Shown here: one piece after another, positions 1 to 9,159 of the stretch
Numbering within the stretch: position 1 is the first letter of the stretch
Layout: the number at the start of each line of letters is the position of its first letter
Origin: Candidatus Methanoperedens nitratireducens
GTDB lineage: Archaea > Halobacteriota > Methanosarcinia > Methanosarcinales > Methanoperedenaceae
DNA length: 41,870 bases
Direction: 5' to 3'
Assembly (NCBI RefSeq): GCF_000685155.1
Contig: NZ_JMIY01000001.1
Coordinates: forward strand, 500,432-542,301
Position numbers and translations under genes: made by a program
The notes under the pieces: model-generated
What the model saw: only the letters and a program-made list of their open reading frames with translations
Database searches by the model: none
Told to the model about the DNA's origin: nothing

Positions 1-135
1 AGTAATGAGGCAAAATATTAGGAGCTAAACAGCTCTAAAAAAACCTGAGTAGATACCAAAAAAGTAATTATTCCCAGGGAAGAGAATAAAAAATAGAGCC
101 TCAATATCAGTTCTCCTGGTCAAATTCAAGCAGCT

Positions 136-402
136 TTATGCATCACGGTGGTGAACCAGTAATCCAAGTTGGGCTAATAGATCCCGGGCTATATCAAGTG
201 ATTCTTCCTTACTTCCAGCTTTGATGATCATCCTGCCGCTCGGGTACATTGAGACCTCAACACCATTGTAATTTAGCAACAGCAGATACTTTGTTGCTAC
301 CCTTGTCTGGATTATCCTGCTAGCTTCAATCAGGTCTATTCTGGTATTGGTACTAACTTCAAATGCAGTTCTGCCCGAGCATAACCGGACTGAGATCACC
401 AT
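136..402 (-). CDS. Conserved hypothetical protein with TBP-like half-repeat
   Basis: Small soluble protein of about 88 residues. The open frame extends to a TTG at 444, but the ATG at 402 is preferred because it lies about 26 bases from a TATA box centred near 428, the spacing of a leaderless archaeal transcript. The C-terminal half has the pattern hydrophobic strand, Gly-Val-Glu-Val, Pro-Ser-Gly-Arg-Met-Ile-Ile-Lys, then an amphipathic helix with Ala-Arg-Asp. This resembles one half of a TATA-binding-protein or ACT-like fold, but the family is not recognised with certainty. It is divergent from the S-layer-like and pelota genes and shares a promoter region with them. It could be a nucleic-acid-binding accessory protein; the function is unknown. 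Confidence 0.6.
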   Translation of the reverse strand: MVISVRLCSGRTAFEVSTNTRIDLIEASRIIQTRVATKYLLLLNYNGVEVSMYPSGRMIIKAGSKEESLDIARDLLAQLGLLVHHRDA

Positions 403-422
403 AGGCTTTTTAAATGCAAAGG

Positions 423-433
423 AAATATATAAG
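423..433. promoter_or_regulatory. Shared bidirectional TATA box
   Basis: AAATATATAAG reads as a TATA element on both strands. On the minus strand it is about 26 bases from the ATG at 402, giving a leaderless start. On the plus strand it is about 35 bases from the ATG at 463. One near-palindromic element could therefore drive both divergent genes. This is a positional inference; no transcript data are available. Confidence 0.5.
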
Positions 434-462
434 CTTGAGTACAAACTCTCAATACAATTAAT

Positions 463-984
463 ATGTTCCTGAGGCGAGATGTTTCACGTTCATCTTTACT
501 TTTATTATTTTTAATACCAGCCGGCGCTGCAGCCAGTGATACCTTATTGAATGGAACGAATATTTATCTGACTACAGGACAATCCTATAATCTGGAGCAG
601 GGGTATGTGCTGAGTTTGAAAGGTGTAAGCAACGACGGCTCGATCTGGCTTCAGTTAATAGAAAATAATACTATCGTAAAAAGTGAAATCGTACACAATT
701 ACGGGTCTTTTGTATATAACAAGACTAACAGGACAATACTCTCTGTTGTGCTGGATAAGGTATATTCAGGTTCATCCGAACAAAACCTTGTATCACTTTA
801 TCTCTATCAGTTCATTGATCCTGATATGCCTGCGCCTGGTAAAACTATAATAGCTAGAGATACTATAAATATAATTAATAACAGTTCATTTCCAGGAATA
901 CGCCCTGCTCTGGAGCCTGGTATATTGATAATTGGCATTGTTTTGAGTGTAATTATTTTTTATATAATGTATAAATTATGGTGA
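463..984 (+). CDS. S-layer-repeat-like membrane-anchored surface protein
   Basis: Protein of 173 residues with an N-terminal signal peptide: an Arg-rich start, then a Leu-rich core to about residue 22, ending near AAAS. The extracellular domain (about 25-140) has the order 'LNGT... Gly-Gln-Ser-Tyr-Asn-Leu ... Gly-Tyr-Val-Leu ... Ile-Trp-Leu-Gln-Leu ... Gly-Ser-Phe-Val-Tyr', which resembles one repeat of the S-layer duplication domain of Methanosarcinales surface proteins. Several N-x-S/T sequons (for example NGT, NKT, NSS) suggest N-glycosylation. One transmembrane helix (about 150-170) ends the protein, so it is anchored with its domain outside. It sits 3 bases upstream of pelota, an unrelated gene, so co-transcription is probable. 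The exact role is unknown; the family placement is from pattern similarity. Confidence 0.6.
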   Translation: MFLRRDVSRSSLLLLFLIPAGAAASDTLLNGTNIYLTTGQSYNLEQGYVLSLKGVSNDGSIWLQLIENNTIVKSEIVHNYGSFVYNKTNRTILSVVLDKVYSGSSEQNLVSLYLYQFIDPDMPAPGKTIIARDTINIINNSSFPGIRPALEPGILIIGIVLSVIIFYIMYKLW

Positions 985-987
985 ATC

Positions 988-2034
988 ATGAAGATATTGA
1001 AAAAGGAACTCAGGCTCAATGAGGGTGAGATATCACTTGTTGCTGAATCTTTAGACGACCTCTGGCATTTAAAATATATACTTGAGCCTGGAGACCTGGT
1101 GTATGCTTATACCAGAAGGAGGGTGGAAGGTGCTACTGATAAATTAAGACCTGAAAAAGCTGAGAAAAAAACCGTCCGTCTTGGAATAGGTGTTGAGAAG
1201 GTTGAGTTCCACAGGTTCTCAAACCGCCTGCGCGTACACGGGGTTATTATCGATGGGATGGATATAGGGGCGTATCATACGCTCAACATCGAAGAGGGAA
1301 CGAGTATTTCAATCGTTAAGAAGTGGAAAAACGATCAGTTAGAGAGGATAAAAGAAGCAGAGATCGCCTCCAGACGCCCCAGGGTAATAATCGCTACAGT
1401 GGAGGAGGGAGAGGCATACATAGGGGTGGTAAGGCAGTTCGGAGTAGAGGAATCTTCGCATCTTGAACGATCACTTGGAAAAGGCGAGGGCAGTAAGCGA
1501 AATGAGTTCTTCGGCGAGCTTGCATCCCAGTTGAAATGGGCGGCTGAAAAAGTCGAGGCTGTAATACTGGCAGGTCCCGGGTTCACGAAAGAGGATTTCC
1601 TTGAGTTCCTCAGGGTCAGGGAACCTGAACTTACAAAAAAGATAGTGATTGAGGATACTTCATCCATCGGGGTCTCAGGTTTTCAGGAGGTCCTGCGCCG
1701 CGGGGCTGTTGACAGGATAATGCAGGAATCGAGGATCGGCAGGGAGGCAAAACTTATAGAGGAATTAATGAAGGAGATCTCAATAGATGGAAAAGCTGCC
1801 TATGGTATGGCTGATGTCAGGAATGCGCAGGGCTTTGGTGCGATTGAGACATTGCTGATCACGGATGAGCTTCTGCGCACAGAGCGTGAGAGCAACTCAA
1901 TTGATGATTTCTTAAGGGATGTTGAACGCTCCCAGGGAAGGATCGTGGTATTCAGTACAGAATTTGAGCCAGGAAAGAAACTTGAATCCCTGGGCGGGAT
2001 TGCGGCGCTTTTGAGGTTCCGGGTGAACGTGTGA
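988..2034 (+). CDS. pelA: mRNA surveillance protein pelota
   Basis: Archaeal pelota (Dom34) of 348 residues, the normal family length. It enters the empty A site of stalled ribosomes and, with ABCE1 and aEF1A, splits them for rescue. The three eRF1-like domains are visible: an N-terminal Sm-like domain (about 1-130, including 'LEPGDLVYAYTRR' and the conserved 'GAYHTLNIEEG' stretch), a central domain (about 135-255, including 'AVILAGPGFTKEDF') and a C-terminal domain (about 256-348, including 'YGMADVRNAQGFGAIETLLITD' in pieces, and a final strand 'GGIAALLRFRV'). It lacks the GGQ hydrolysis motif of eRF1, as expected. It ends overlapping the next gene by 4 bases (GTGA), which implies translational coupling. 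Confidence 0.97.
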   Translation: MKILKKELRLNEGEISLVAESLDDLWHLKYILEPGDLVYAYTRRRVEGATDKLRPEKAEKKTVRLGIGVEKVEFHRFSNRLRVHGVIIDGMDIGAYHTLNIEEGTSISIVKKWKNDQLERIKEAEIASRRPRVIIATVEEGEAYIGVVRQFGVEESSHLERSLGKGEGSKRNEFFGELASQLKWAAEKVEAVILAGPGFTKEDFLEFLRVREPELTKKIVIEDTSSIGVSGFQEVLRRGAVDRIMQESRIGREAKLIEELMKEISIDGKAAYGMADVRNAQGFGAIETLLITDELLRTERESNSIDDFLRDVERSQGRIVVFSTEFEPGKKLESLGGIAALLRFRVNV

Positions 2035-2708
2035 ACCTGAGGGATGCGGCTCTGGATATCAGATATCTCCTTGATAGGGGGTATCCGCAAAAAGGAGCGG
2101 TAGAGTTTGTCTGTAACCATTACAGGCTAAATGAGGAATCAAGGTATCTTCTATCAAGGGCTGTTCTCTCGTATGAGGTTTCTGAAAAACGAAAAGCGAA
2201 ATTTTTACCATGTGATAAAATAAAAGGGAACAGTATAATAATAGATGGCTATAATATCCTTATCGGGATGGAAAGCATCATTGAGAAAAAAGCGTATCTG
2301 TGTGATGATGGGGTGATAAGGGACATTAAAGGTGTTTTCAGCAATTATAAGGTCTCTGAAAGTACTGAGGCAGCAATTGAACAAATATTACATTTCTTAA
2401 AAGAAAGTAGTCCCGATTATGTCTGTATTCTTTTAGACTCGAAAATAAGCAAAAGCGGTTTGCTGGCAAGGACTTTGAGGGAAAAGATAAGATACGCAGG
2501 CCTGAGAGGAGATGCCAGGACCTCAGATAATGTAGATTATGATCTAAAAAATTCTAGATATATCGTTGCATCAAGTGACGGCGTGATAATCGATGCTGCA
2601 GAGAAGGTGGTGAATTTTTTGTACTGTATAGTATCAAGATCTAAGTATCTTGAATCAGGAGTTGTTCGGAAGTTATCTTATATTAACGATCCCAATTCAG
2701 GATCATGA
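2031..2708 (+). CDS. DUF434 domain-containing protein
   Basis: Protein of 225 residues, starting with a GTG inside the stop codon of pelota. The N-terminal part (about 1-55) matches the short DUF434 helical domain ('LRDAALDIRYLLDRGYP' followed by 'FVCNHYRL'). The rest (about 65-215) resembles the domain that usually follows it, with 'IIIDGYNILIG', a central Leu-Asp pair, an acidic 'DNVDYDL' and 'YIVASSDGVIID'. The acidic residues at strand ends suggest a PIN- or NYN-like nuclease-type fold, but catalysis is not established. Its fixed position between pelota and a RimK ligase with 4-base overlaps makes a role linked to translation quality control plausible. That role is inference from context. 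Confidence 0.8.
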   Translation: MNLRDAALDIRYLLDRGYPQKGAVEFVCNHYRLNEESRYLLSRAVLSYEVSEKRKAKFLPCDKIKGNSIIIDGYNILIGMESIIEKKAYLCDDGVIRDIKGVFSNYKVSESTEAAIEQILHFLKESSPDYVCILLDSKISKSGLLARTLREKIRYAGLRGDARTSDNVDYDLKNSRYIVASSDGVIIDAAEKVVNFLYCIVSRSKYLESGVVRKLSYINDPNSGS

Positions 2709-3571
2709 AAAAAATAGGCATAGCAGTAACAGACCCTGAGGACTGGACAGGCGCTGCCCTGTGTAATTCTGTGAGGAATTACGGCATGCATCCTGTTGTA
2801 TTCAGTCTCAATAATTCGACTTCGAACATCTCATCAGATAAAATATATTCCGATAAAATTAATCTGACATCACTGGATGCTGTTATTATCCGTGATATGG
2901 GACCTGCGACCCGGAATGATGCCGCATTTAGATTTGATATTCTCTGCCAGCTCAAAGAGCTTGGAATCAACGTTATTAACTCACCTGAGTCCATAGCGCG
3001 GGCTGCGAACAAGCATGTTTCAAGTTATTTATTTCAAAAGCACGGGATTCCAGCGCCTGAAACTGTAGTTACCAGCGACCTGGATGATGCACTCGGTGCG
3101 CTATCCTCTTTCGGGCGCGCTGTGGTGAAGCCGGTCTTTGGGTATAAAGGGATGGGTGTGGAGTGCGTAAAGGACGGGGATACCGGAACCCGCAGGCTCA
3201 AAGAGCTATTGGAAAAAAACGGTTCTGTGTATATGCAGGAATTCATACCCAATCCCGGCCGGGATATCAGGGTATTTGTTGTGGATAAAAGGGTGGTGGG
3301 CTCAATATACAGAACTGCATCTGCAGGAGGATGGATAAATAACCTGAGTCAGGGCGGGAGCGCAGGACCCTGCGTATTAACTCATGAACAGGAGAGGTTG
3401 AGTTTGAAAGCTGCTAATGTTATTGGGACGGTTTTTGCAGGGGTGGATATTATCGAGGGAGATAGAGATTATATTCTTGAAATCAATGGAACGCCATCAG
3501 GTAGAGGAATTTTCGAGGCTTGCGGGGTGGACGTGACAGAGAGTATTGCAGAATTCGTATATAAATGTTAA
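2705..3571 (+). CDS. RimK-family ATP-grasp alpha-L-glutamate ligase, MptN-like
   Basis: ATP-grasp ligase of 288 residues, the usual length for RimK/MptN/CofF proteins. It carries the family pattern: an N-terminal Rossmann-like domain (about 1-95, 'VIIRDMG'), 'INSPESIARAANKH' (about 95-110), the ATP-binding 'VVKPVFGYKGMGV' (about 139-151), 'MQEFIP' and 'DIRVFVVDKRVVG', and the metal-binding 'YILEINGTPSGRG' near residue 260. In methanogen-type archaea such enzymes add glutamate to tetrahydromethanopterin (MptN, giving tetrahydrosarcinapterin) or cap coenzyme F420 (CofF). MptN is the better guess, but substrate cannot be decided here. The start overlaps the preceding stop by 4 bases (ATGA). Confidence 0.85.
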   Translation: MKKIGIAVTDPEDWTGAALCNSVRNYGMHPVVFSLNNSTSNISSDKIYSDKINLTSLDAVIIRDMGPATRNDAAFRFDILCQLKELGINVINSPESIARAANKHVSSYLFQKHGIPAPETVVTSDLDDALGALSSFGRAVVKPVFGYKGMGVECVKDGDTGTRRLKELLEKNGSVYMQEFIPNPGRDIRVFVVDKRVVGSIYRTASAGGWINNLSQGGSAGPCVLTHEQERLSLKAANVIGTVFAGVDIIEGDRDYILEINGTPSGRGIFEACGVDVTESIAEFVYKC

Positions 3572-4073
3572 GAGTTACAACAGTTTTAAATTATCCTATT
3601 AGGTTAGTACCATTACATTTACATGCTCTTTTTACCTATGGTGATATAAGGACTGATAGACCTAATACACCACAAAAATATCTATTTTTTCAGTCCTTGC
3701 GGCTCAATCCCAAAGCAGGTCACAGGTAGAAATAGAGCCGTTTAATACAAAATGCCATACAGCTGAGCATTTGAGAACTATTGCACTAAAGCGACACTAC
3801 ATATGCGATATAGGCCATTATCTCAAGCTAGTTGGTATGATTCTACCTCCAATTACCGTTACGGATTGGCTATTGTAGTACAATTCCTATCTCATCACCC
3901 ATACCATTCAAGAAATGTAACATGGAAATTATGAACCGGGATTGCCTACACCTCTTTTGCAGCTCTGAGTAGTATGCAGGACATTTTCTTCTTTTTATGT
4001 GTCCCAGTTATGCATATTCCTGTTATGCTGCTGCACGAACGAGACTAGCTCATTATCAAATCCCGGTGATGAA
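3572..4073. other. Gene-free stretch at the leader-distal end of CRISPR array 1
   Basis: This 502-base stretch has no convincing gene. An open stretch of roughly 60-70 codons (about 3665-3877, plus strand) has protein-like composition but no recognisable family, and may be a decayed gene. A 9-base inverted repeat (AAGGACTGA at 3648-3656 with TCAGTCCTT at 3690-3698) could form a hairpin downstream of the ligase gene. Because the array is read from the right, this region is the trailer side, not the leader. Confidence 0.5.
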
Positions 4074-6860
4074 CTTTCAATCCCTCTAAGGTCTGATTTT
4101 AACTCACCTTCTTTAAGACCATCTGGTATATCAGTTTGGAATTTCAATCCCTCTAAGGTCTGATTTTAACGGCGATTGTCGCAAGTGTGGGACTGTGGCT
4201 TTTCCGTAATTTCAATCCCTCTAAGGTCTGATTTTAACTAGCTCCTGTACGTCAGAATCGAGAATTTCAGGGGATTTCAATCCCTCTAAGGTCTGATTTT
4301 AACTTTTAAGCTGTTATTTGAGCAGATGCAGAGCAGAAAAATTTCAATCCCTCTAAGGTCTGATTTTAACGAGCTTTTTCCAGACAAACCACTTGCCCCC
4401 TTCATTATTTCAATCCCTCTAAGGTCTGATTTTAACGGCTATGAGATATACCGCCCCTGCTATGATAGCTAAATTTCAATCCCTCTAAGGTCTGATTTTA
4501 ACCAGTGTAAAACATGGGTGGGAACTGTCTGAAATATCCCAGTCCAATTTCAATCCCTCTAAGGTCTGATTTTAACGCAGCTTGTAAAAGTTGGTCTTGT
4601 CCTCATTGCTCAAATTTCAATCCCTCTAAGGTCTGATTTTAACGAGAAGATGATACCGCCTGAGATCCGTGACATAGCAACTGAGATTTCAATCCCTCTA
4701 AGGTCTGATTTTAACGCTTTTTCCGTATATCACACGGCTCATGGTATCGACATTTCAATCCCTCTAAGGTCTGATTTTAACGGTAATCCTCATAGCGACT
4801 CTCGGTGTCGCTGCTGTATTTCAATCCCTCTAAGGTCTGATTTTAACTATATTTTTTGTGTTTGCAGTTCTGCTCTGGTTTATATTTCAATCCCTCTAAG
4901 GTCTGATTTTAACGGATATCAGCTAGAGGCAAAAGCGTTTGAGTTCCTGCATTTCAATCCCTCTAAGGTCTGATTTTAACGAGATCAGGAGCAATGCCCT
5001 GTACAACCCGGAGCAGATTTCAATCCCTCTAAGGTCTGATTTTAACGGACATCATTCCCTCGTTTTATGAGTGGGTTTTTCAATTTCAATCCCTCTAAGG
5101 TCTGATTTTAACTTTGTGGGGAAGAAACCTAATGAGTAATCAATCGTGCATTTCAATCCCTCTAAGGTCTGATTTTAACGCGAGAGTGTACGAACTGCCG
5201 CGATACACCCCCACGAATTTCAATCCCTCTAAGGTCTGATTTTAACTCGCCGCCAAGCCTGTCTCCTATTACAAGTCGTACGAGATTTCAATCCCTCTAA
5301 GGTCTGATTTTAACATCTCGATAAGATGCGGCGCATCAGGGCATACACCCATTTCAATCCCTCTAAGGTCTGATTTTAACTTTGGCGGTAAACCGTCTGC
5401 GGTAATATTTCCAACTACATTTCAATCCCTCTAAGGTCTGATTTTAACGATAAAAGAGGTTGTTTGTGGCATTGTCGCTGATGTGGCATTTCAATCCCTC
5501 TAAGGTCTGATTTTAACAGCCGTCTGCATGGTGCGCTGCGACGACGGGGCGACGGATTTCAATCCCTCTAAGGTCTGATTTTAACAAACTATATATCAAA
5601 TTCAATTTGGTGAGTTAACGGATTTCAATCCCTCTAAGGTCTGATTTTAACCTCCAGTAACCAGGGTAGACATACGTCGCTTATGGGCAACATTTCAATC
5701 CCTCTAAGGTCTGATTTTAACACCGAGACAACCCTTTCTTAATTGCATCCGTTGTTGATTTCAATCCCTCTAAGGTCTGATTTTAACAATGGTACATGTA
5801 ATCCCTATCCTGGCTTTTGCGATATTTCAATCCCTCTAAGGTCTGATTTTAACCCTAGTACACAGCAGACAGCAAAAGATATTTCTGCATTTCAATCCCT
5901 CTAAGGTCTGATTTTAACGATGTTTCATATTCCCACGATGTGCCGCTTAAGTTGTTTTATTTCAATCCCTCTAAGGTCTGATTTTAACGGTTTTATGCCC
6001 TTCGCTCCAGGTATGCGGGTATTCAGATTTCAATCCCTCTAAGGTCTGATTTTAACATTTGACCAGAAAACCCAAAACTTTTTTCTTATGTCTATTTCAA
6101 TCCCTCTAAGGTCTGATTTTAACGCAGAAGCGACTACAGAAGGAGCAGAGGGCGAAAGAGAATTTCAATCCCTCTAAGGTCTGATTTTAACGCCAAAGCG
6201 TTCATCCTTCATATCTTTCGTAAGATACTAATTTCAATCCCTCTAAGGTCTGATTTTAACTTTGGGCAGTTGGGTAGAGGGGCGTATATATCTGAAATTT
6301 CAATCCCTCTAAGGTCTGATTTTAACCCTCGATGACAAAATACCTGCATCGGCTAAGCTTGATTTCAATCCCTCTAAGGTCTGATTTTAACAGGCAATTT
6401 CAAATATAATGGCGGTTCCGTTTCTCATGTATTTCAATCCCTCTAAGGTCTGATTTTAACCTGTTCGCATTACGAAAATCGAGGTTTGAACATGCAAATA
6501 TTTCAATCCCTCTAAGGTCTGATTTTAACAGCATGCTCGACAGAGAAAAAGCACAGCTTGAGAAGGATTTCAATCCCTCTAAGGTCTGATTTTAACTTTA
6601 GCAGCTACTCTGTTAAAAGCTTTCCAATCCTCATTTCAATCCCTCTAAGGTCTGATTTTAACTCTCAATAGAAATACAGGCTCGGCTGGTGCCTCTAAAT
6701 TTCAATCCCTCTAAGGTCTGATTTTAACTGATATACCCGAGTTGATCAACGAGCTCCGGATCTTATTTCAATCCCTCTAAGGTCTGATTTTAACTACACC
6801 CTCCCATGCAGTAACTGCGCCTGCTTCCGTATTTCAATCCCTCTAAGGTCTGATTTTAAC
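4074..6860 (-). CRISPR. CRISPR array 1: 42 repeats, 41 spacers
   Basis: Counted by hand: 42 copies of a 30-base repeat, on the plus strand A+TTTCAATCCCTCTAAGG+TCTGATTTTAAC, separated by 41 unique spacers, mostly 35-40 bases with two long ones (44 bases at 4503-4546, 42 bases at 4644-4685). Read on the minus strand the repeat starts GTTAAAATCAG and ends GGGATTGAAAT. The ATTGAAA-type end is the usual crRNA 5' handle, so transcription is on the minus strand and the leader is at 6861-7044. The leader-distal copy (4074) has C instead of A at its first plus-strand base; no other mismatches were seen. The array lies directly downstream of cas4-cas1-cas2 on the same strand. Confidence 0.98.
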
Positions 6861-7044
6861 CAAGCTTTTTAAGTCCCATATTTGACTTGATATATTGGTA
6901 TTTTTCAAGGTAATTTTGTGGGAATTACTATCGTTTTTTCCTCAAATCTCAATTGAACTCATCTAACAAAAACCTTTGGTAAAATAAAATATTTTATCGT
7001 GGATGTCAGGTTTGGTATTGCCTTTATAAAGATCCACGACTTTT
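6861..7044 (-). promoter_or_regulatory. CRISPR leader and promoter of array 1
   Basis: AT-rich leader between the newest repeat and cas2. It aligns along its whole length with the leader of array 2, and the block 6992-7044 is identical to 14525-14577 over 53 bases. That block holds a TATA box (CTTTATAAAG, 7022-7031) flanked by an inverted repeat with 8-base arms, TCGTGGAT at 6997-7004 and ATCCACGA at 7032-7039. Transcription to the left would start near 6995-7000, giving a leader RNA of about 135-140 bases before the first repeat. The arms cover the expected start site and the element upstream of the TATA box, so they look like an operator. Confidence 0.85.
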
Positions 7045-7055
7045 CAGAACCGAAA

Positions 7056-7331
7056 TCAGATTATAGTTGAGATCTCAGCTTTCCTTGTGCCAGCCTCATC
7101 AATATCAAGATATCTCTTATCCCTGCTCTTGTAGCATATTACATGGTCCAGTGATTCATCAATTATCTCTTTGAGACGATTCATTATTCTCATATATTCG
7201 GATTCTGTAAGTTCACCTTCAAAAACACTGTTCTGTACCCAGTTAAGGTATTGCTTCAGGTAAATTCTTACTTTATTAACTCTTTCTACCCCTACGTCAT
7301 AGACAATTACCACGTACAGAATTACCACCAC
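7056..7331 (-). CDS. cas2: CRISPR-associated endonuclease Cas2
   Basis: Cas2 of 91 residues, a typical length. It forms the core of the Cas1-Cas2 integrase that inserts new spacers at the leader end of arrays. The first strand 'VVIVYDVG' carries the conserved Asp (D12), and the middle holds the '[17 protein letters not shown]' type stretch of Cas2 proteins. Its start overlaps the end of cas1 by 10 bases, and its stop lies only about 25 bases from the TATA box of the array 1 leader. It probably serves both arrays, since no second adaptation module is present in the window. Confidence 0.95.
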   Translation of the reverse strand: MVVILYVVIVYDVGVERVNKVRIYLKQYLNWVQNSVFEGELTESEYMRIMNRLKEIIDESLDHVICYKSRDKRYLDIDEAGTRKAEISTII

Positions 7332-8311
7332 ATTATCAGGGGTTTGTATTCCTTTTCACCAAGACAATGTTTTACCAGCTTATATAGTTCAAGCCTTATG
7401 AGTCTCTTGAAGGATACTTTCCGATCCAATCCCCTGTGCATTATCGTAGTTGACAGCTTCTCATCATATTCCTTTAAAAATATCTTTTTCCCTTTTTCAC
7501 TCAGCAGCATATCCCCTATTTCGCCCCTGAAGCAGTCATCACTGAGCATGTTTTTATTCACAAGCTTCAGGATTATCCTGTCTATTATTATGGGCTTGAA
7601 TATCTCACTTGCATCAAGAGCCAGAGAGAACCGCCTCTCAAAAGGTTCGTGGAGAAAGGATATCGTGGGATTGAGCTGGGTATTATAGATTTCTGAGAGT
7701 ACTGTGGTGTACATTAACGAGTTGCCAAAACTGATGAGCGTGTTCATCCTGTTTGCCGGCGGCATCCTTGACCTCTTGATTATCCTGTAATCTTCCGGGA
7801 ATATCTCATCCAGGGCATTATAATAGAGATCTCTTATCCTGCCCTCCACGTTCATGACTTCAGGAATTGTCGCTGCTGCAGGTAGCCTTGAGAATTCAGA
7901 TTCAATGTTCGTGATGTGCGCCTCAAGTTCGGATTTCTCCCTGGCGTAGTACCTCAGATTTCTCAGGATATTGCCGCATGCTCCTTCCACAAAGGATTTT
8001 GCAAGACAGAGCCTCTTTTTACTATCAAGATAATTTGCAGCCTGTTTTACGATCAGGTCACCGCTTATCAGTGTTTCTCGCGGGTAGAAAGTGCCCTCAT
8101 AAAAGCCGTAGTAATTGAAGAAATGTATTGGTATCCCGTTCTTAGCAAGATAATCCACCACGCCTGATGAAAAACTCAGCCGCCCGTAGGCATAGATCGA
8201 ATATATCTTGTTTATCGGCAGTGCGCGTTTTGTGCTCTCGTTCTCGAAGTAGACAGTGTTTTCATGTCTTGTCAGGCTGCCGTCCTGTGCGATATAAAAA
8301 TTATCCTTCAT
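7322..8311 (-). CDS. cas1: CRISPR-associated endonuclease Cas1
   Basis: Cas1 of 329 residues, normal length for type I Cas1 enzymes. It catalyses spacer integration with Cas2. The N-terminal beta domain runs to about residue 80 and the alpha-helical catalytic domain follows. Expected metal ligands are visible: E156 in 'NVEG', H221 in 'FLHEPFERR' and D233 in '[10 protein letters not shown]'. The start overlaps the cas4 stop by 4 bases (ATGA), so cas4-cas1-cas2 form a tight operon. Base composition resembles the host genes and not the AT-rich effector block at 14780-21072. Confidence 0.97.
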   Translation of the reverse strand: MKDNFYIAQDGSLTRHENTVYFENESTKRALPINKIYSIYAYGRLSFSSGVVDYLAKNGIPIHFFNYYGFYEGTFYPRETLISGDLIVKQAANYLDSKKRLCLAKSFVEGACGNILRNLRYYAREKSELEAHITNIESEFSRLPAAATIPEVMNVEGRIRDLYYNALDEIFPEDYRIIKRSRMPPANRMNTLISFGNSLMYTTVLSEIYNTQLNPTISFLHEPFERRFSLALDASEIFKPIIIDRIILKLVNKNMLSDDCFRGEIGDMLLSEKGKKIFLKEYDEKLSTTIMHRGLDRKVSFKRLIRLELYKLVKHCLGEKEYKPLIMWW

Positions 8312-8874
8312 ATTTCATCTCCAAAGCAGAACTCAAAGTAGGCGCATTTAGGGCAGATCCTGGCTTTTTTAGGAGATGGCATCCTGCCACTTATGATCCT
8401 CTTGATCTCCTGTATGATATTATTCATATCTGATTCATCTTTTTCTGAAAGTATGACCTGGTCTTTTTTACTGATAAGCGGGTAATTGATCTCACCTGCT
8501 GCCGTTATGCCTTTTGATTTCAGGTAAAAAATATAGTATAGCATCTGCCATCGATGAGCTTCTTTCATCTTCTTTGTCTTTTTTATCTCATGGAGGACTA
8601 TAGAATCTCCTTTCCTGATGAAATCGATACTTATTGTCTGGTCTATGGTCATTTCCTTCTTGTCGCGCCTGTAGCGGTCCTCGTGCAGGAGCCTGCCTAT
8701 GTTCACGTTCTCGTTCTCGCTTTCAAGGGTTATGTTGTGCGAGAAGAGCCAGAGTTTTGTGTGGCAGATGAAGTAATATGCTACCTTAACTCCGGTAATG
8801 CGCATGCTGCCGGTGATGATTTCCTCAGATGGAGCTTTTTCTGCCTCTTCCAGTGTTATGTTAGGTTGGATCAT
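8308..8874 (-). CDS. cas4: CRISPR-associated exonuclease Cas4
   Basis: Cas4 of 188 residues, a RecB-like PD-(D/E)xK nuclease with an iron-sulfur cluster. It trims prespacers and helps select the correct PAM before Cas1-Cas2 integration. The C-terminal Cys set C174, C177 and C183 ('[10 protein letters not shown]') pairs with an N-terminal Cys (C37) to hold the cluster. The nuclease core is around '[21 protein letters not shown]' (in pieces), with the Asp and the Glu-x-Lys ligands. It is the first gene of the cas4-cas1-cas2 operon. Confidence 0.95.
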   Translation of the reverse strand: MIQPNITLEEAEKAPSEEIITGSMRITGVKVAYYFICHTKLWLFSHNITLESENENVNIGRLLHEDRYRRDKKEMTIDQTISIDFIRKGDSIVLHEIKKTKKMKEAHRWQMLYYIFYLKSKGITAAGEINYPLISKKDQVILSEKDESDMNNIIQEIKRIISGRMPSPKKARICPKCAYFEFCFGDEI

Positions 8875-8904
8875 TCTATCCCGACAAATTCATATTATCA
8901 ACGC

Positions 8905-8915
8905 ATATATTAATA
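8905..8915 (-). promoter_or_regulatory. Candidate TATA box of the cas4-cas1-cas2 operon
   Basis: An A/T-only element (ATTAATATATG-like on the minus strand) lies about 32-40 bases before the cas4 ATG at 8874, at the right distance for a short 5' leader. The region is generally AT-rich, so the call is tentative. Confidence 0.35.
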
Positions 8916-8978
8916 ATGTTGCACAGCATGAGAAAAAAGGAACAGCTAAATCACTTAAGCCTGGATTCTATTTTCTCA

Positions 8979-9137
8979 TTTCGATTAATACGGCCTCTGT
9001 TATTCAGACTTCATGTGCGGAATGCATTGAGGTGAGCAGTTTTTTGGCTTCTTTTTAGATACTACTCTCGCATGCATTAAGAACGATCAATGGTTTCACA
9101 AAAAAGGAGGCACATCAGCTACCGGGGCGGCGCCATA
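8979..9137 (-). pseudogene. Decayed, internally deleted duplicate of the VapC/DUF104 toxin-antitoxin locus
   Basis: Two adjoining blocks match the toxin-antitoxin locus further right. Bases 8979-9050 match 10692-10767 (internal part of the PIN toxin gene) and 9054-9137 match 11121-11204 (upstream flank of the antitoxin gene). The roughly 350 bases that separate these blocks in the other copy are missing here, so this is a duplicate with a large internal deletion. It retains a single base (in 'CACCTCAATGCAT') that the other copy has lost, which helps identify the frameshift there. It encodes no functional protein. Confidence 0.8.
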
Positions 9138-9159
9138 CATGAATAAGTACGAATCATAC

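Noticed and set aside
3572-4073. Leader of array 1 on the left side
   Set aside because: Repeat orientation (ATTGAAA end on the minus strand), degenerate first repeats at the left ends, and the shared promoter block at the right ends all put leaders on the right.
4650-4973. Open reading frame within CRISPR array 1
   Set aside because: It is made of translated repeats and spacers (the same repeat peptide recurs) and has no independent coding signal.
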